From NCBI GenBank assembly GCA_022826945.1, contig JAJDTY010000024.1, forward strand, positions 1-64,000: a DNA stretch of 64,000 nt, in the 5' to 3' direction. This DNA comes from Candidatus Binatia bacterium (GTDB lineage Bacteria > Desulfobacterota > Binatia > Bin18). The notes beneath the pieces were generated by a model that saw nothing but the letters and a program-made list of their open reading frames with translations, had not been told where the DNA came from and made no database searches. This document shows positions 41,972 through 50,332 of this stretch, piece after piece (the stretch's first letter is position 1; each line of letters opens with the position of its first letter). A program made the translations under genes and the position numbers.

Positions 41972-43564
41972 ATGATCACCATTCGCTATACCGACTGGGA
42001 CGGCAGCCAGCGTGTCCAGCTGTCGGCCGACAAAATCTTCGAAGAGTTGGCCGAACATCTGTCCTCGACGGACGATATGCAAAAGGCGCTGGAGCAGCTC
42101 ATGCGCCAGGGTCTCGGGGAGGAAGACGATAAGCTCAAGGGCCTGGACGACCTCGTGCGTGACCTGCGCGAAGAGATGCGCAAACGCTATCGCGAGTCCA
42201 ATATGCGCTCCTCGCTCGACGAGATGCAGGACCGACTGGACTCCATTCTGAATCAGGAGCAACGCACGCTGGAGGAGCGGCGGCCCCAGCAGCCCGAACT
42301 CGAACAGAAAGAGCAGTTTCTCCAGCAGTTACCGCCACGCCTGAGTGAGAAAATGGAAAAGCTGTCGAACTATGAGTTCGAGGACGAGGCCGCCCAAGCC
42401 GCGTTTGACGAACTCATGCAGGAGTTTGACAATATCCGTTCGCTGGAGAACTTTCAGCGCCGTTTCAACGATCTGTTCAACGGGCCGCGCCCGCTCAGCT
42501 ATCAGGAAGCGCTGGAACTGATGGAGGAGATGGAGCAACTCCAGGAGATGGAGCAAAACCTGCTGTCCGGACAGCCGGAGAAGATCGACCCGGACCAGCT
42601 TCAGGAATTGATTGGCCAAGCCGCCAGCCAGGACTTCCAGAACCTCCAGGAGATGCAGTCACTATTGGAAGAAGCCGGATTTTTGATCTACCGTGAGGGC
42701 CGGGTGCAGTTGTCGCCCAAGGGCGTGCGGCGGATTGGCCAACTCGCCCTGCAAGACATCTATACCAATCTGCTGCGCGACCGGAACGGTTCACACGCCA
42801 CCGACCACCGTGGCATGGCCGAGATCAAAATGGACGAGACCCGGCCCTACCAGTACGGAGACCCGATGCATCTCGACCTGGTCGGGACGCTCAAAAAGTC
42901 CATACAACGAAATGTGGGCGTTCCCCTGTCCATCCAGCCGGGTGATTTCACGATCTTCGATACCGACCACACGACCACCACCTCGACCGTCCTCCTACTG
43001 GATATGAGTTGGTCCATGAGTTGGGAGGGTCGCTTCGGAGCGGCGAAAAAAGTCGCGCTGGCGCTGGAGAGTTTGATCCGCACTCGCTATCCGCGGGATT
43101 ATTTTTCGATTGTCGGCTTTTTCACGCGGGCCGTGGAACTCAAGGTCAAAGACCTGCCCGAGGCGAGTTGGAATATGGGCGACCCGTTTACCAACCTCCA
43201 GGACGGCCTACGGCTGGCCGGTGACCTGCTGCGCCGCCACCCGAGTCATAATCAGCACATCATTGTGGTGACGGATGGCCAGCCCACCGCCTATTTTTCG
43301 CGGGGACGGCTCTACTGTGAATGGCCCCTGTCTTTTGGGGGAATCAGTATGCGGGCGGCCCAGGAGACCCTGCGAGAGGTGGAGAAAGTCACCAAGCGGG
43401 GGGTCACGATTAATACCTTCATGCTCGACGACAGCCCGAGCCTGCGCACCTTTGTGGACAAAATGACCAAGATGAATCGAGGCCGCGCATTTTACACCCG
43501 CCCGGACAATCTGGGGGAATATCTCCTGGTTGACTACGTGGCAAATCAGAAAAAGAAAATTTGA
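41972..43564 (+). CDS. VWA protein, likely partner of the MoxR/ChlI-type ATPase
   Basis: The 530-residue protein is soluble. Residues 30-235 are a long Glu/Gln/Leu-rich helical region. The C-terminal VWA domain has MIDAS residues D344, S346 and S348 (DMSWS). IIVVTDGQPTAYF and TFMLDDSPSLRTFVDKM complete the fold. It is the type of VWA protein paired with a ChlI/MoxR ATPase, and the gene at 37778 reads toward it. Its ATG has no strong ribosome site (CCGTGCTTCC precedes it). A partner role is inference. Confidence 0.83.
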   Translation: MITIRYTDWDGSQRVQLSADKIFEELAEHLSSTDDMQKALEQLMRQGLGEEDDKLKGLDDLVRDLREEMRKRYRESNMRSSLDEMQDRLDSILNQEQRTLEERRPQQPELEQKEQFLQQLPPRLSEKMEKLSNYEFEDEAAQAAFDELMQEFDNIRSLENFQRRFNDLFNGPRPLSYQEALELMEEMEQLQEMEQNLLSGQPEKIDPDQLQELIGQAASQDFQNLQEMQSLLEEAGFLIYREGRVQLSPKGVRRIGQLALQDIYTNLLRDRNGSHATDHRGMAEIKMDETRPYQYGDPMHLDLVGTLKKSIQRNVGVPLSIQPGDFTIFDTDHTTTTSTVLLLDMSWSMSWEGRFGAAKKVALALESLIRTRYPRDYFSIVGFFTRAVELKVKDLPEASWNMGDPFTNLQDGLRLAGDLLRRHPSHNQHIIVVTDGQPTAYFSRGRLYCEWPLSFGGISMRAAQETLREVEKVTKRGVTINTFMLDDSPSLRTFVDKMTKMNRGRAFYTRPDNLGEYLLVDYVANQKKKI

Positions 43565-43580
43565 GCGGTGCACCCAGTCT

Positions 43581-44144
43581 CTAACTGGTTTTGTCCGGCC
43601 CAACCTGGGCGAGGGCGCGCTGTTCCTCTTGCTGCATGTCGGCGAAAACAGCCGCCTCGACCTCCCGATAGTGCTGGAGGGCGGCATCCACCTTTTCCTT
43701 GCCCTCTTTGGCTTCGAGTTCGGCGATCTTTTCCCTAATCCAGGTCAGGTGCGCCTTCTCGTCCGCCTGCATCTCGTGCAAAATCTTGAGCGTCTCTGGA
43801 GCGACATCGGACCGGGCGGCATGTTCCGTGTAGCGTTTGTGTGCTCGCTCGGCCACCACACAAGTGAGGACCAGCAGGTCCAGAAAATTTGCCGGCAGGC
43901 CGGCCTTACGCCGGAGTTGACGGTGGTAGCCATTATCAATCCGCATGGGTTCGCCGCCGAGCGCCAGAATACGCTCGGTCCAGAGCCAGGCATGATTGGT
44001 CGCATCCGCTAAATGACGGGCCAGCTTTTCTTGGATATTCTGGTTCTCCGCAAGGTTAATCAGCCGCAGAATCAGGTCGGCCCCGCGTAATTCAGCATCC
44101 CGATAATAATTGAACAACAGGACTTTGTAGGCGTTTTTTTCCAT
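43581..44144 (-). CDS. Ferritin-like four-helix protein
   Basis: The 187-residue, mostly helical protein has di-iron-type residues in the right order: Glu in DAELRGADL, His and Glu near DATNHAWLWTE, Glu/His in VVAERAHKRYTEH, and Glu/His in ADEKAHLTWI. This fits the ferritin-like superfamily (rubrerythrin or tRNA-hydroxylase relatives). The exact reaction is unknown. It is convergent with the VWA gene, with 16 bases between the stops. The ATG at 44144 is in a normal position. Confidence 0.72.
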   Translation of the reverse strand: MEKNAYKVLLFNYYRDAELRGADLILRLINLAENQNIQEKLARHLADATNHAWLWTERILALGGEPMRIDNGYHRQLRRKAGLPANFLDLLVLTCVVAERAHKRYTEHAARSDVAPETLKILHEMQADEKAHLTWIREKIAELEAKEGKEKVDAALQHYREVEAAVFADMQQEEQRALAQVGPDKTS

Positions 44145-44207
44145 GCCGGTCTCTTCTGGCTCGCAGTGCCTCAGCTATCAGTGGGAGGCTGTTCGGGCAA
44201 GCAGGCC

Positions 44208-44954
44208 TTAGAGTTGGTCGAGACAGACCGACAGCGCCGAGAGATGGCTAATCTCAAAATCTGGCCGGGCCAACTGGTCGAGGCCGTTAGCCGTATGGGC
44301 TTGCAGGACTTCGTGTCTGGCTCGCCTCTTCCGGTTGAGCCAGACACTATGCATCCCACTGTTTCGGGCACCAACGATATCGTGCAGCAGAGAGTCGCCG
44401 ATATACACGGCTTCTTCGGGGCGGCAGTTGGCAGCGCTGAGAGCGGCAGAAAAAATAAAAGGAGCAGGTTTGCCCTGGTCAAATTCGCCACCGACAAAAA
44501 TCTCCCGAAAATACGCCTGGAGGCCGGCCGCTTTTACTTTGGCCCGCTGCATGCTGGGCGCGCCGTTGGTGAGCAGACTCACATGAAAACGCTGGGTCAG
44601 GTCTGCGAGAAAGGGCAATACATCAGGATACGGTTGGCAGCTGCGTAAACGCTTTTGCCAATAGGTCGTGGCTGCGGCGTGCGCGACTTCTGCGTCGTCA
44701 TGGCCAAACCGTTCAAGGGTCTGCTGCCACAGGGAGGCGAGCATGGCCTCCGCTGATCCCAGGGGGCGCAGGTAGCGATCATAATCTCCCCAGGCGCGGT
44801 CGGATATCTCACGGTAGGTTGATTCAAGCGCCGCCGCACTGAGGTCCGGCCAGCGTTCGCATATCACCGCAAACGCAGTCTTGAGAGCCTGATCAATCGT
44901 TGCCCCATCATCGGCCAGGGTTCCATCAAAATCAAAAAAGACAGCTTTCAACAT
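44208..44954 (-). CDS. HAD-family phosphatase
   Basis: The 248-residue HAD subfamily I hydrolase has motif I DFDGTL (nucleophile D8), motif II LLTNGAP, the Lys of motif III in GKPAPFIF, and motif IV YIGDSLLHDI. The cap domain lies between motifs I and II. It resembles phosphoglycolate phosphatases and YjjG-like nucleotidases. The substrate is not known. It starts 63 bases upstream of the ferritin-like gene, in the same direction. Confidence 0.88.
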   Translation of the reverse strand: MLKAVFFDFDGTLADDGATIDQALKTAFAVICERWPDLSAAALESTYREISDRAWGDYDRYLRPLGSAEAMLASLWQQTLERFGHDDAEVAHAAATTYWQKRLRSCQPYPDVLPFLADLTQRFHVSLLTNGAPSMQRAKVKAAGLQAYFREIFVGGEFDQGKPAPFIFSAALSAANCRPEEAVYIGDSLLHDIVGARNSGMHSVWLNRKRRARHEVLQAHTANGLDQLARPDFEISHLSALSVCLDQL

Positions 44955-45264
44955 AATAACCGCAGCCTCACAGCAGAGGGTTGGTCACTCCTGCATGACA
45001 GCAGGAACGCTTTCTTGCGCCGTAACAAGTCTGGACACATCTTGCGCTTCCTGGGCCAGACGCGCAACGCCACCGCGCTTTTCCTCTTGACAGGCTCCGA
45101 AATGACAGGACAATGGGCGCGCAATCAACTCAGGCAGTCTCGCCTTCGGCGCTGTGAGAAGGGACCTAGGGACTTTGGTTTACAGGACTGTGTGGCGGCA
45201 ATCATCGCCGGCGCGAGTTTAGGGGCCGATTGCAGTCTGCTGTCAATGATGATGTAATGCTGTC
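44955..45264. other. 310-base intergenic region
   Basis: No credible gene is seen. A small inverted repeat (TCCTGC-ATGACA-GCAGGA, 44989-45006) and a possible promoter for the VapBC module near the right end are the only structures noticed. An 80-codon open frame at 45015 lacks family features and a ribosome site. Confidence 0.5.
45230..45258 (+). promoter_or_regulatory. Possible sigma-70 promoter of vapBC (leaderless start)
   Basis: TTGCAG (45230-45235) and TGTAAT (45253-45258) are spaced by 17 bases. Transcription would begin about six bases on, at the vapB ATG (45265), giving a leaderless mRNA. This would explain the missing Shine-Dalgarno. It rests on sequence match alone. Confidence 0.35.
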
Positions 45265-45501
45265 ATGCCAGTACAGATTACAATACGAGGCGTCCCCGAG
45301 ACCGTACGCGACATACTCGCGTCGCGTGCCGCACGACAGCATCAGTCCATGCAGGAATTCTTGCGTGGGGAGCTGGAGCGTATCGCGTCCCGGCCCGCCG
45401 TTGACGAATGGCTCCAAGGGGTGCGCGACCGCAAGGACGCCGCAGGAACCCGGGTTCGACCGGCCCGTATTCTGCACGCCCGTAATGCGGACCGGACATG
45501 A
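45265..45501 (+). CDS. VapB/FitA-type ribbon-helix-helix antitoxin
   Basis: The 78-residue protein begins PVQITIRGVPETVRDILASRA, a ribbon-helix-helix DNA-binding start, and continues HQSMQEFLRGELERIA. The C-terminus (about 45-78) should wrap the toxin. It overlaps the PIN toxin gene by four bases, the usual gene order. The FitA-like N-terminus (x-I-x-x-x-P-E-x-V) and size fit. No ribosome site is visible. Confidence 0.88.
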   Translation: MPVQITIRGVPETVRDILASRAARQHQSMQEFLRGELERIASRPAVDEWLQGVRDRKDAAGTRVRPARILHARNADRT

Positions 45502-45902
45502 CGAGAGTCGTTGATGCGTCCGTGCTCGTCGCAGCCTTGGTCGACTCGGGGCAGGCGGGGCAATGGGCAGAAGCCGCGCTTGCCGAAGGTCCCTTGGCCG
45601 GTCCGGAGTTGGCCTTGGTTGAGGTCAGCAATATTCTGCGCCGCTTGGAGCACACCGGTGAAATATCGCGTCTTGAGGCGACGAGCGCACACAGGGACCT
45701 CCTGCGGCTGGCCCTTGAGTTGTTCCCTTTTGCGCCGTTTGCCGAGCGCGTCTGGGCATTACGGGCCAACCTGACCAGTTACGACGCCTGGTATGTGGCC
45801 CTCGCCGAGGCGCTCGACTGTCCGCTGATGACGCTGGACCGCCAGCTCAGCCGCGCCAGCGGTCCTCGGTGCAACATCATCGCACCGTCCCGCTCGGAGT
45901 GA
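45498..45902 (+). CDS. vapC: VapC PIN-domain toxin
   Basis: The 134-residue PIN RNase has D6 in VVDASVLVAAL, Glu in ALVEVSNILRRL, and the Asp pair in SYDAWYVALAEAL and LMTLDRQL. It starts at ATGA overlapping the antitoxin stop, so production is coupled. VapC toxins cut initiator tRNA or rRNA; the target here is not known. The frame is intact. A short spacing (23 bases) separates it from typA, which is a housekeeping gene. Confidence 0.92.
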   Translation: MTRVVDASVLVAALVDSGQAGQWAEAALAEGPLAGPELALVEVSNILRRLEHTGEISRLEATSAHRDLLRLALELFPFAPFAERVWALRANLTSYDAWYVALAEALDCPLMTLDRQLSRASGPRCNIIAPSRSE

Positions 45903-45925
45903 GGGTCGGAAAAAAGTAAAAGTGT

Positions 45926-47803
45926 ATGGAGGATAGGATTTTGCACAGTGGCACGCCCCGGCGTGAGGATATTCGAAACGTCGCCATTATCGCTCATGTC
46001 GATCATGGCAAAACCACCCTTATTGACGCCCTGCTCAAACAGAGTGGGACCTTTCGGGACAACGAACAGGTGGCCGAGCGGGTGATGGACTCGTTCGCCC
46101 TGGAACGGGAACGCGGCATCACCATTCTGGCCAAGAACGCCGCGCTCTCGTATCGCGGCGTAAAAATCAATTTTGTCGATACGCCGGGCCACGCGGATTT
46201 CGGCGGCGAGGTTGAGCGCTCGTTGGCCATGGTCGATGGAGTCATGCTCTTAGTAGACGCCTCGGAAGGTCCGCTACCCCAGACGCGTTTTGTTCTGAAG
46301 AAAGCTCTGGAGGCCGAGCTGCCCTCGATTGTCTGTATTAACAAAATTGACCGGCGGGACGCCCAGGTCTCTACCGTGCTGGATGCTATCTATGATCTCT
46401 TCATCGATCTTGATGCCTCAGACGAGCAGCTCGCCTTTCCCGTAGTGTACACCAATGCCCGAGCCGGGATTGCCAAACGCGACCTGGACGAAGAGGGACA
46501 GAATCTTCAGCCTCTCTTTGACCTGATTGTCTCGGCCCTGCCCGGTCCGGCCTACGCGCTGGACGGTCCCGTGCAGTTCCACGTGAACAACCTGGACTAT
46601 AATGAGTATGTTGGTCGGATCGCCGTCGGACGTATTATTCAGGGCGAGCTTCAGAGCATGGCAGCCTATACACTGTGTCGCGACGATGGCTCCCGTGTCC
46701 CGTGCAAAGTTGCCCAGTTGTATAGCTGGCAGGGGCTCAAACGGCACGAGGTCGCGTCGGCCCAGGCCGGCGATATTGTCGCGGTGGCCGGGATTGAAGA
46801 GATTCAGATCGGAGAGACGATCTCCGATAGTGACAATCCGGTGGCCCTGCCCACAATGCAGATTGACGATCCGACGCTGGCCATGGTCTTCGGGGTGAAC
46901 ACCGGTCCCTGGGCGGGCCGGGAAGGGCAATATGTAACGTCACGTCGTATCCGCGAACGGCTCTTTGCCGAGATGCATAGAAACGTGAGTCTGCGCGTGG
47001 AGGAGACCAACTCCCCCGACGCCTTTCGGGTGATGGGGCGGGGCGAGCTTCAACTCTCGGTGGTGATTGAAACCATGCGGCGCGAAGGCTACGAACTTCA
47101 GGTTTCCAAGCCAACGGTCATTGTGAAAGAAAGTGAGGGCCAACTCCAGGAGCCGATGGAGCTAGTCTTCATCGATGTCCAGGAGGATTATGTCGGCCAG
47201 GTCTCTCAACTCATGGCCCAGCGCAAAGGATTCCTGACAAACATGGCTCCCCCGGAATCGGGCCGGGTCTGTCTGGAGTTTTCCGTTCCCTCGCGCGGCC
47301 TGATCGGCTTTCGGTCGCGCTTTCTGACGGAAACGCGTGGAACGGGTGTTATGCATACCCTCTTCAACGGCTATGCCGCTTGGCATGGTCCGATCCAGAA
47401 CCGGAGTAACGGTGCCCTGGTCGCCGACCGCGAAGGACAGGCCACCCCCTATTCGCTTTTTCACTTGCAGGATCGCGGAGTCTTCTTTATCCCGGCCGGG
47501 ACGCGCGTGTATGAGGGCATGGTGGTCGGCGAGCATACGCGCGACAAGGACCTTGATGTGAACGTGTGTCGGGAGAAGAAGTTGACCAATGTACGTGCTG
47601 CGGGACGAGATGAGGCGGTGCGCCTCGTTCCGTATAAGGACATGGATTTGGAAGACGCCCTGGAATGGATTGCCGCGGATGAATTGGTCGAAGTCACGCC
47701 GCTGTCCATCCGCTTGCGCAAGCAGGTGCTCGCCCAGAACATGCGACCCAAACGTCGCGATGACGGGCTGCTCTCTGCGACCATTGACCAACCGTTCGGG
47801 TAG
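45926..47803 (+). CDS. typA: Ribosome-associated GTPase TypA/BipA
   Basis: The 625-residue translational GTPase has G1 AHVDHGKTT at residues 23-31, the effector RGITIL, G3 DTPGHADFGGEVER and G4 NKIDR. Domain II and the C-terminal TypA-specific domain follow (SRGLIGFRSRFLTETRGTG). It helps 50S assembly and stress adaptation. ATG 45926 lacks a good ribosome site. TTG at 45941 has GGAGGA seven bases before it and may be the real start, giving five fewer residues. Confidence 0.96.
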   Translation: MEDRILHSGTPRREDIRNVAIIAHVDHGKTTLIDALLKQSGTFRDNEQVAERVMDSFALERERGITILAKNAALSYRGVKINFVDTPGHADFGGEVERSLAMVDGVMLLVDASEGPLPQTRFVLKKALEAELPSIVCINKIDRRDAQVSTVLDAIYDLFIDLDASDEQLAFPVVYTNARAGIAKRDLDEEGQNLQPLFDLIVSALPGPAYALDGPVQFHVNNLDYNEYVGRIAVGRIIQGELQSMAAYTLCRDDGSRVPCKVAQLYSWQGLKRHEVASAQAGDIVAVAGIEEIQIGETISDSDNPVALPTMQIDDPTLAMVFGVNTGPWAGREGQYVTSRRIRERLFAEMHRNVSLRVEETNSPDAFRVMGRGELQLSVVIETMRREGYELQVSKPTVIVKESEGQLQEPMELVFIDVQEDYVGQVSQLMAQRKGFLTNMAPPESGRVCLEFSVPSRGLIGFRSRFLTETRGTGVMHTLFNGYAAWHGPIQNRSNGALVADREGQATPYSLFHLQDRGVFFIPAGTRVYEGMVVGEHTRDKDLDVNVCREKKLTNVRAAGRDEAVRLVPYKDMDLEDALEWIAADELVEVTPLSIRLRKQVLAQNMRPKRRDDGLLSATIDQPFG

Positions 47804-47807
47804 TCCG

Positions 47808-49166
47808 ATGTCGCTCACGGATGATCTGACAGCGCGGCTTTCCTCGGAGCAGGTTTCCACCCGTCCCGCCGACCTGGAGCTTGCCTCGCACGACGAGTCG
47901 GCCTGTCCGCCAACGTTCCCCGACGTGGTTGTCTGGCCCCAGACGACCGAGGATGTTCGCCGGGTCGTACGTTATGCCTATCAACAGGCGCTGGCGCTGA
48001 CAGCCCGAGGGGCGGGATCGAGCCTGGAAGGCAACCCGATTCCGGTCCGGGGCGGGATCGTTGCGGACCTCTCGCGTATGGACCGTATTGTCACCGTGCA
48101 CGCAGAGGACCTTCAGGTCACGGTTCAACCCGGCGTTGTCTACAACGATCTCAATGACCAGCTCAAAGCCTATGGCTTGTTTTTCCCGCCGTCACCCGGT
48201 GGCAGTTCCGATGTGGCAACGATAGGCGGGATGGTGGCGAATAACGCCAGCGGCATCTATTCGGTCAAATACGGCGGGACGCGCGATCATGTCAAAGCTG
48301 CTACCGTGGTGACCGGTACGGGCGAGGTCCTTGAACTGGGGACGCGCAGCCGCAAAACGTCGTCAGGCTACCATCTGCTGGGTCTGCTCGTCGGTTCTGA
48401 AGGGACATTGGGTATTACGACCGAACTGACGCTCTCCCTGGTCGGTCTACCGCAGGGGCGAAAACAGGGCGCGTTTACCTTTCCGTCCGAAAAAGCAGCG
48501 GTCACGGCTATCGCCTCCATGATGCGCTACGGGGTCGATCTGGCCGCGGTCGAGTTTCTTGACCAACGTTCCATCGCTGCCCTCAACCGTTTTCAGGATT
48601 TTGGTCTCACCGAGCGGCCCTCGTTGTTTCTTGAGGTCCACGGTTCCGAGAGTGTGGTCGAAGAAGTATTCGAGACAGCCCAGAGCCTGTGTGAAGAGCA
48701 GCGGGGCGAGCGGATTGTCCTGCCCAGCGGACGTAATCCATGGGAGATTCGCCATTTCACGACCCGCGCGATTCAGGCCCTCAACCCGCGCGCCAAAACG
48801 ATTCGCACGGATATGGGTTTTCCGATCTCGCGTCTGCCTGAGGTAATTGACCAGAGCTATGCCATTGCCGGGCGGTACGGCACCGTCTTGCACACCTTTG
48901 GCCATGCCGGACTCGGCATTCTGCACGCCCTGCTGCGCGAAGACCCGGCGGACGAGCAGCGCTGGGCCCTCGCCAACCGGGCCAAAGATGAGATTGTGGC
49001 CTTTGTCCTGTCTATCGGAGGAACCGCTTCAGGTGAGCACGGTATTGGGCTCGGTAGCCAGAAATATGTTGCTCAAGAACACGGTGCCGCGCTTGAGCTG
49101 ATGAAGGGCGTTAAGCAGGTCTTTGATCCCAAGGGCATTCTGAACCCGGGGAAAATTTGGCTCTAG
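47808..49166 (+). CDS. FAD-binding oxidase (GlcD / D-lactate dehydrogenase type)
   Basis: The 452-residue flavoenzyme oxidises a 2-hydroxyacid. The FAD_binding_4 domain runs from VVVWPQTTEDVRRVVRYAY to GLLVGSEGTLGITTELTLSL, with the FAD motif GAGSSLEGN and PSPGGSSDVATIGGMVANN. A C-terminal FAD-oxidase domain has the metal region HTFGHAGLGILHALL and ASGEHGIGLGS. Glycolate oxidase GlcD or D-lactate dehydrogenase are the likely roles, and glcE/F are not adjacent. ATG 47808 lies four bases after the typA stop. Confidence 0.9.
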   Translation: MSLTDDLTARLSSEQVSTRPADLELASHDESACPPTFPDVVVWPQTTEDVRRVVRYAYQQALALTARGAGSSLEGNPIPVRGGIVADLSRMDRIVTVHAEDLQVTVQPGVVYNDLNDQLKAYGLFFPPSPGGSSDVATIGGMVANNASGIYSVKYGGTRDHVKAATVVTGTGEVLELGTRSRKTSSGYHLLGLLVGSEGTLGITTELTLSLVGLPQGRKQGAFTFPSEKAAVTAIASMMRYGVDLAAVEFLDQRSIAALNRFQDFGLTERPSLFLEVHGSESVVEEVFETAQSLCEEQRGERIVLPSGRNPWEIRHFTTRAIQALNPRAKTIRTDMGFPISRLPEVIDQSYAIAGRYGTVLHTFGHAGLGILHALLREDPADEQRWALANRAKDEIVAFVLSIGGTASGEHGIGLGSQKYVAQEHGAALELMKGVKQVFDPKGILNPGKIWL

Positions 49167-50188
49167 CTCGTGTCCGCGCTCTGCTGTGCCAGCCGATCAC
49201 CGGCCTGCCGAATATCGGAAAAACTCACCCCGGCAATGGGCAGGGCGATTAACCCCTGGCCGATGAGGGTCAGAAACTGGACGGCGTTGAGGACGAGGCC
49301 GTAGGCCAGGCCGTCAGCGTCGCTCACCCCATAGATGCCAAGGGCGAGCTGACACGCGTATTGATACGGTCCGATCATGCCCGGCAGATTCGGCAGCGCC
49401 GTACCAAAGCTGATAAAAATGAAAATGACCAGGGCCGCGCTAAAAGGCGCGGACAGATCAAAGGCGCGGATCATGATGTAGCTCGATACAATAGGTAGAA
49501 ACCAAACGAGCAGGGAGACCACAAAGACGGCCAGGAGCAGGCCAGGATTGGGCAGAATCCGCATCCCGTCGGTGATGGCGGCCAGAATGCTTTTGACCCG
49601 ATCGCCAAAACGTGCCGGGAGCAGGCGGAGGACCCAGCGATCAACAAACGCCTCCCCCTTCCACCAAAACAGCAGGACCACGGACACGAAAACAGCGGCA
49701 ATCGCGGCCGGAACCAGTGCGCCGCGGCGGACCCACACGGGCAGGCTTTCAATAAACAGCAGTCCGGCCAGCAGGTAGAAGACGATACAAATCGAGTCCA
49801 TCATCTTCTCGACCACCAGATTGCCGATAACGTTCGAAATGGAGACCTGGGAGCGGCGGGATAAGAGCCAGGGACGGACGACCTCGCCCAGGCGCACCGG
49901 CAGCAGATTGATGGCCATATAGGCGACCGAGGTCACGACCCACAGCCGACCGACCGGCACATGTTCGAGGGGGCGGAGTTCCAGTTGCCAGCGCCAGGCG
50001 CGCAGCACCATGATGAGCAGACTGACGACGACGGCAAGGCACAGCCAGCCACCCTGCACCCGACCAAGCGCGACGCCCAGTTCATCGAGTTCGACGTTGC
50101 GAAACGCCAGATACAGAAAGCCCCCACTCACTACCAGGCTGAGGGCGAGATTCAGCAAACGACGACGAGAGGAAGGGTGTTCTGCCAT
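49163..50188 (-). CDS. Flippase-like membrane protein (LPG synthase TM-region family)
   Basis: The 341-residue protein has about eight hydrophobic segments and the motifs of the AglD/MprF-like family (UPF0104): RAWRWQLELRPL, NLLPVRLGEVVRPWLL, VVEKMMDSI and FISFGTALPNLPGMIGPYQ. Members flip lipid-linked sugars or phospholipids, but the cargo is unknown. It overlaps the convergent GlcD-like gene by four bases and diverges from fhs, with inverted repeat C between. Confidence 0.85.
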   Translation of the reverse strand: MAEHPSSRRRLLNLALSLVVSGGFLYLAFRNVELDELGVALGRVQGGWLCLAVVVSLLIMVLRAWRWQLELRPLEHVPVGRLWVVTSVAYMAINLLPVRLGEVVRPWLLSRRSQVSISNVIGNLVVEKMMDSICIVFYLLAGLLFIESLPVWVRRGALVPAAIAAVFVSVVLLFWWKGEAFVDRWVLRLLPARFGDRVKSILAAITDGMRILPNPGLLLAVFVVSLLVWFLPIVSSYIMIRAFDLSAPFSAALVIFIFISFGTALPNLPGMIGPYQYACQLALGIYGVSDADGLAYGLVLNAVQFLTLIGQGLIALPIAGVSFSDIRQAGDRLAQQSADTS

Positions 50189-50276
50189 GTCAGCTCCTGC
50201 GCTCGGGTTAGCATAGCATGCGCTGGCCTACCGGTCAGGAGCGTGGACCATCGTTTGTGATAAAGGGAACCGTACG

Positions 50277-50332
50277 AAAAAGAGTAAACGTACCCTTCCA
50301 TCAGACAAAAAAGCTGGGTACGTTCACTCTTT
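50277..50332. repeat. Dispersed 55-bp inverted repeat, copy C
   Basis: AAAAAGAGTAAACGTACCC and GGGTACGTTCACTCTTT pair with one mismatch around a 20-base loop. The right arm ends one base before the fhs ATG. It lies between divergent genes, so a simple terminator role is unlikely. Confidence 0.8.

Noticed and set aside
45015..45257. 80-codon open frame before vapB
   Set aside because: No ribosome site, no similarity, and it ends inside the promoter-like region.
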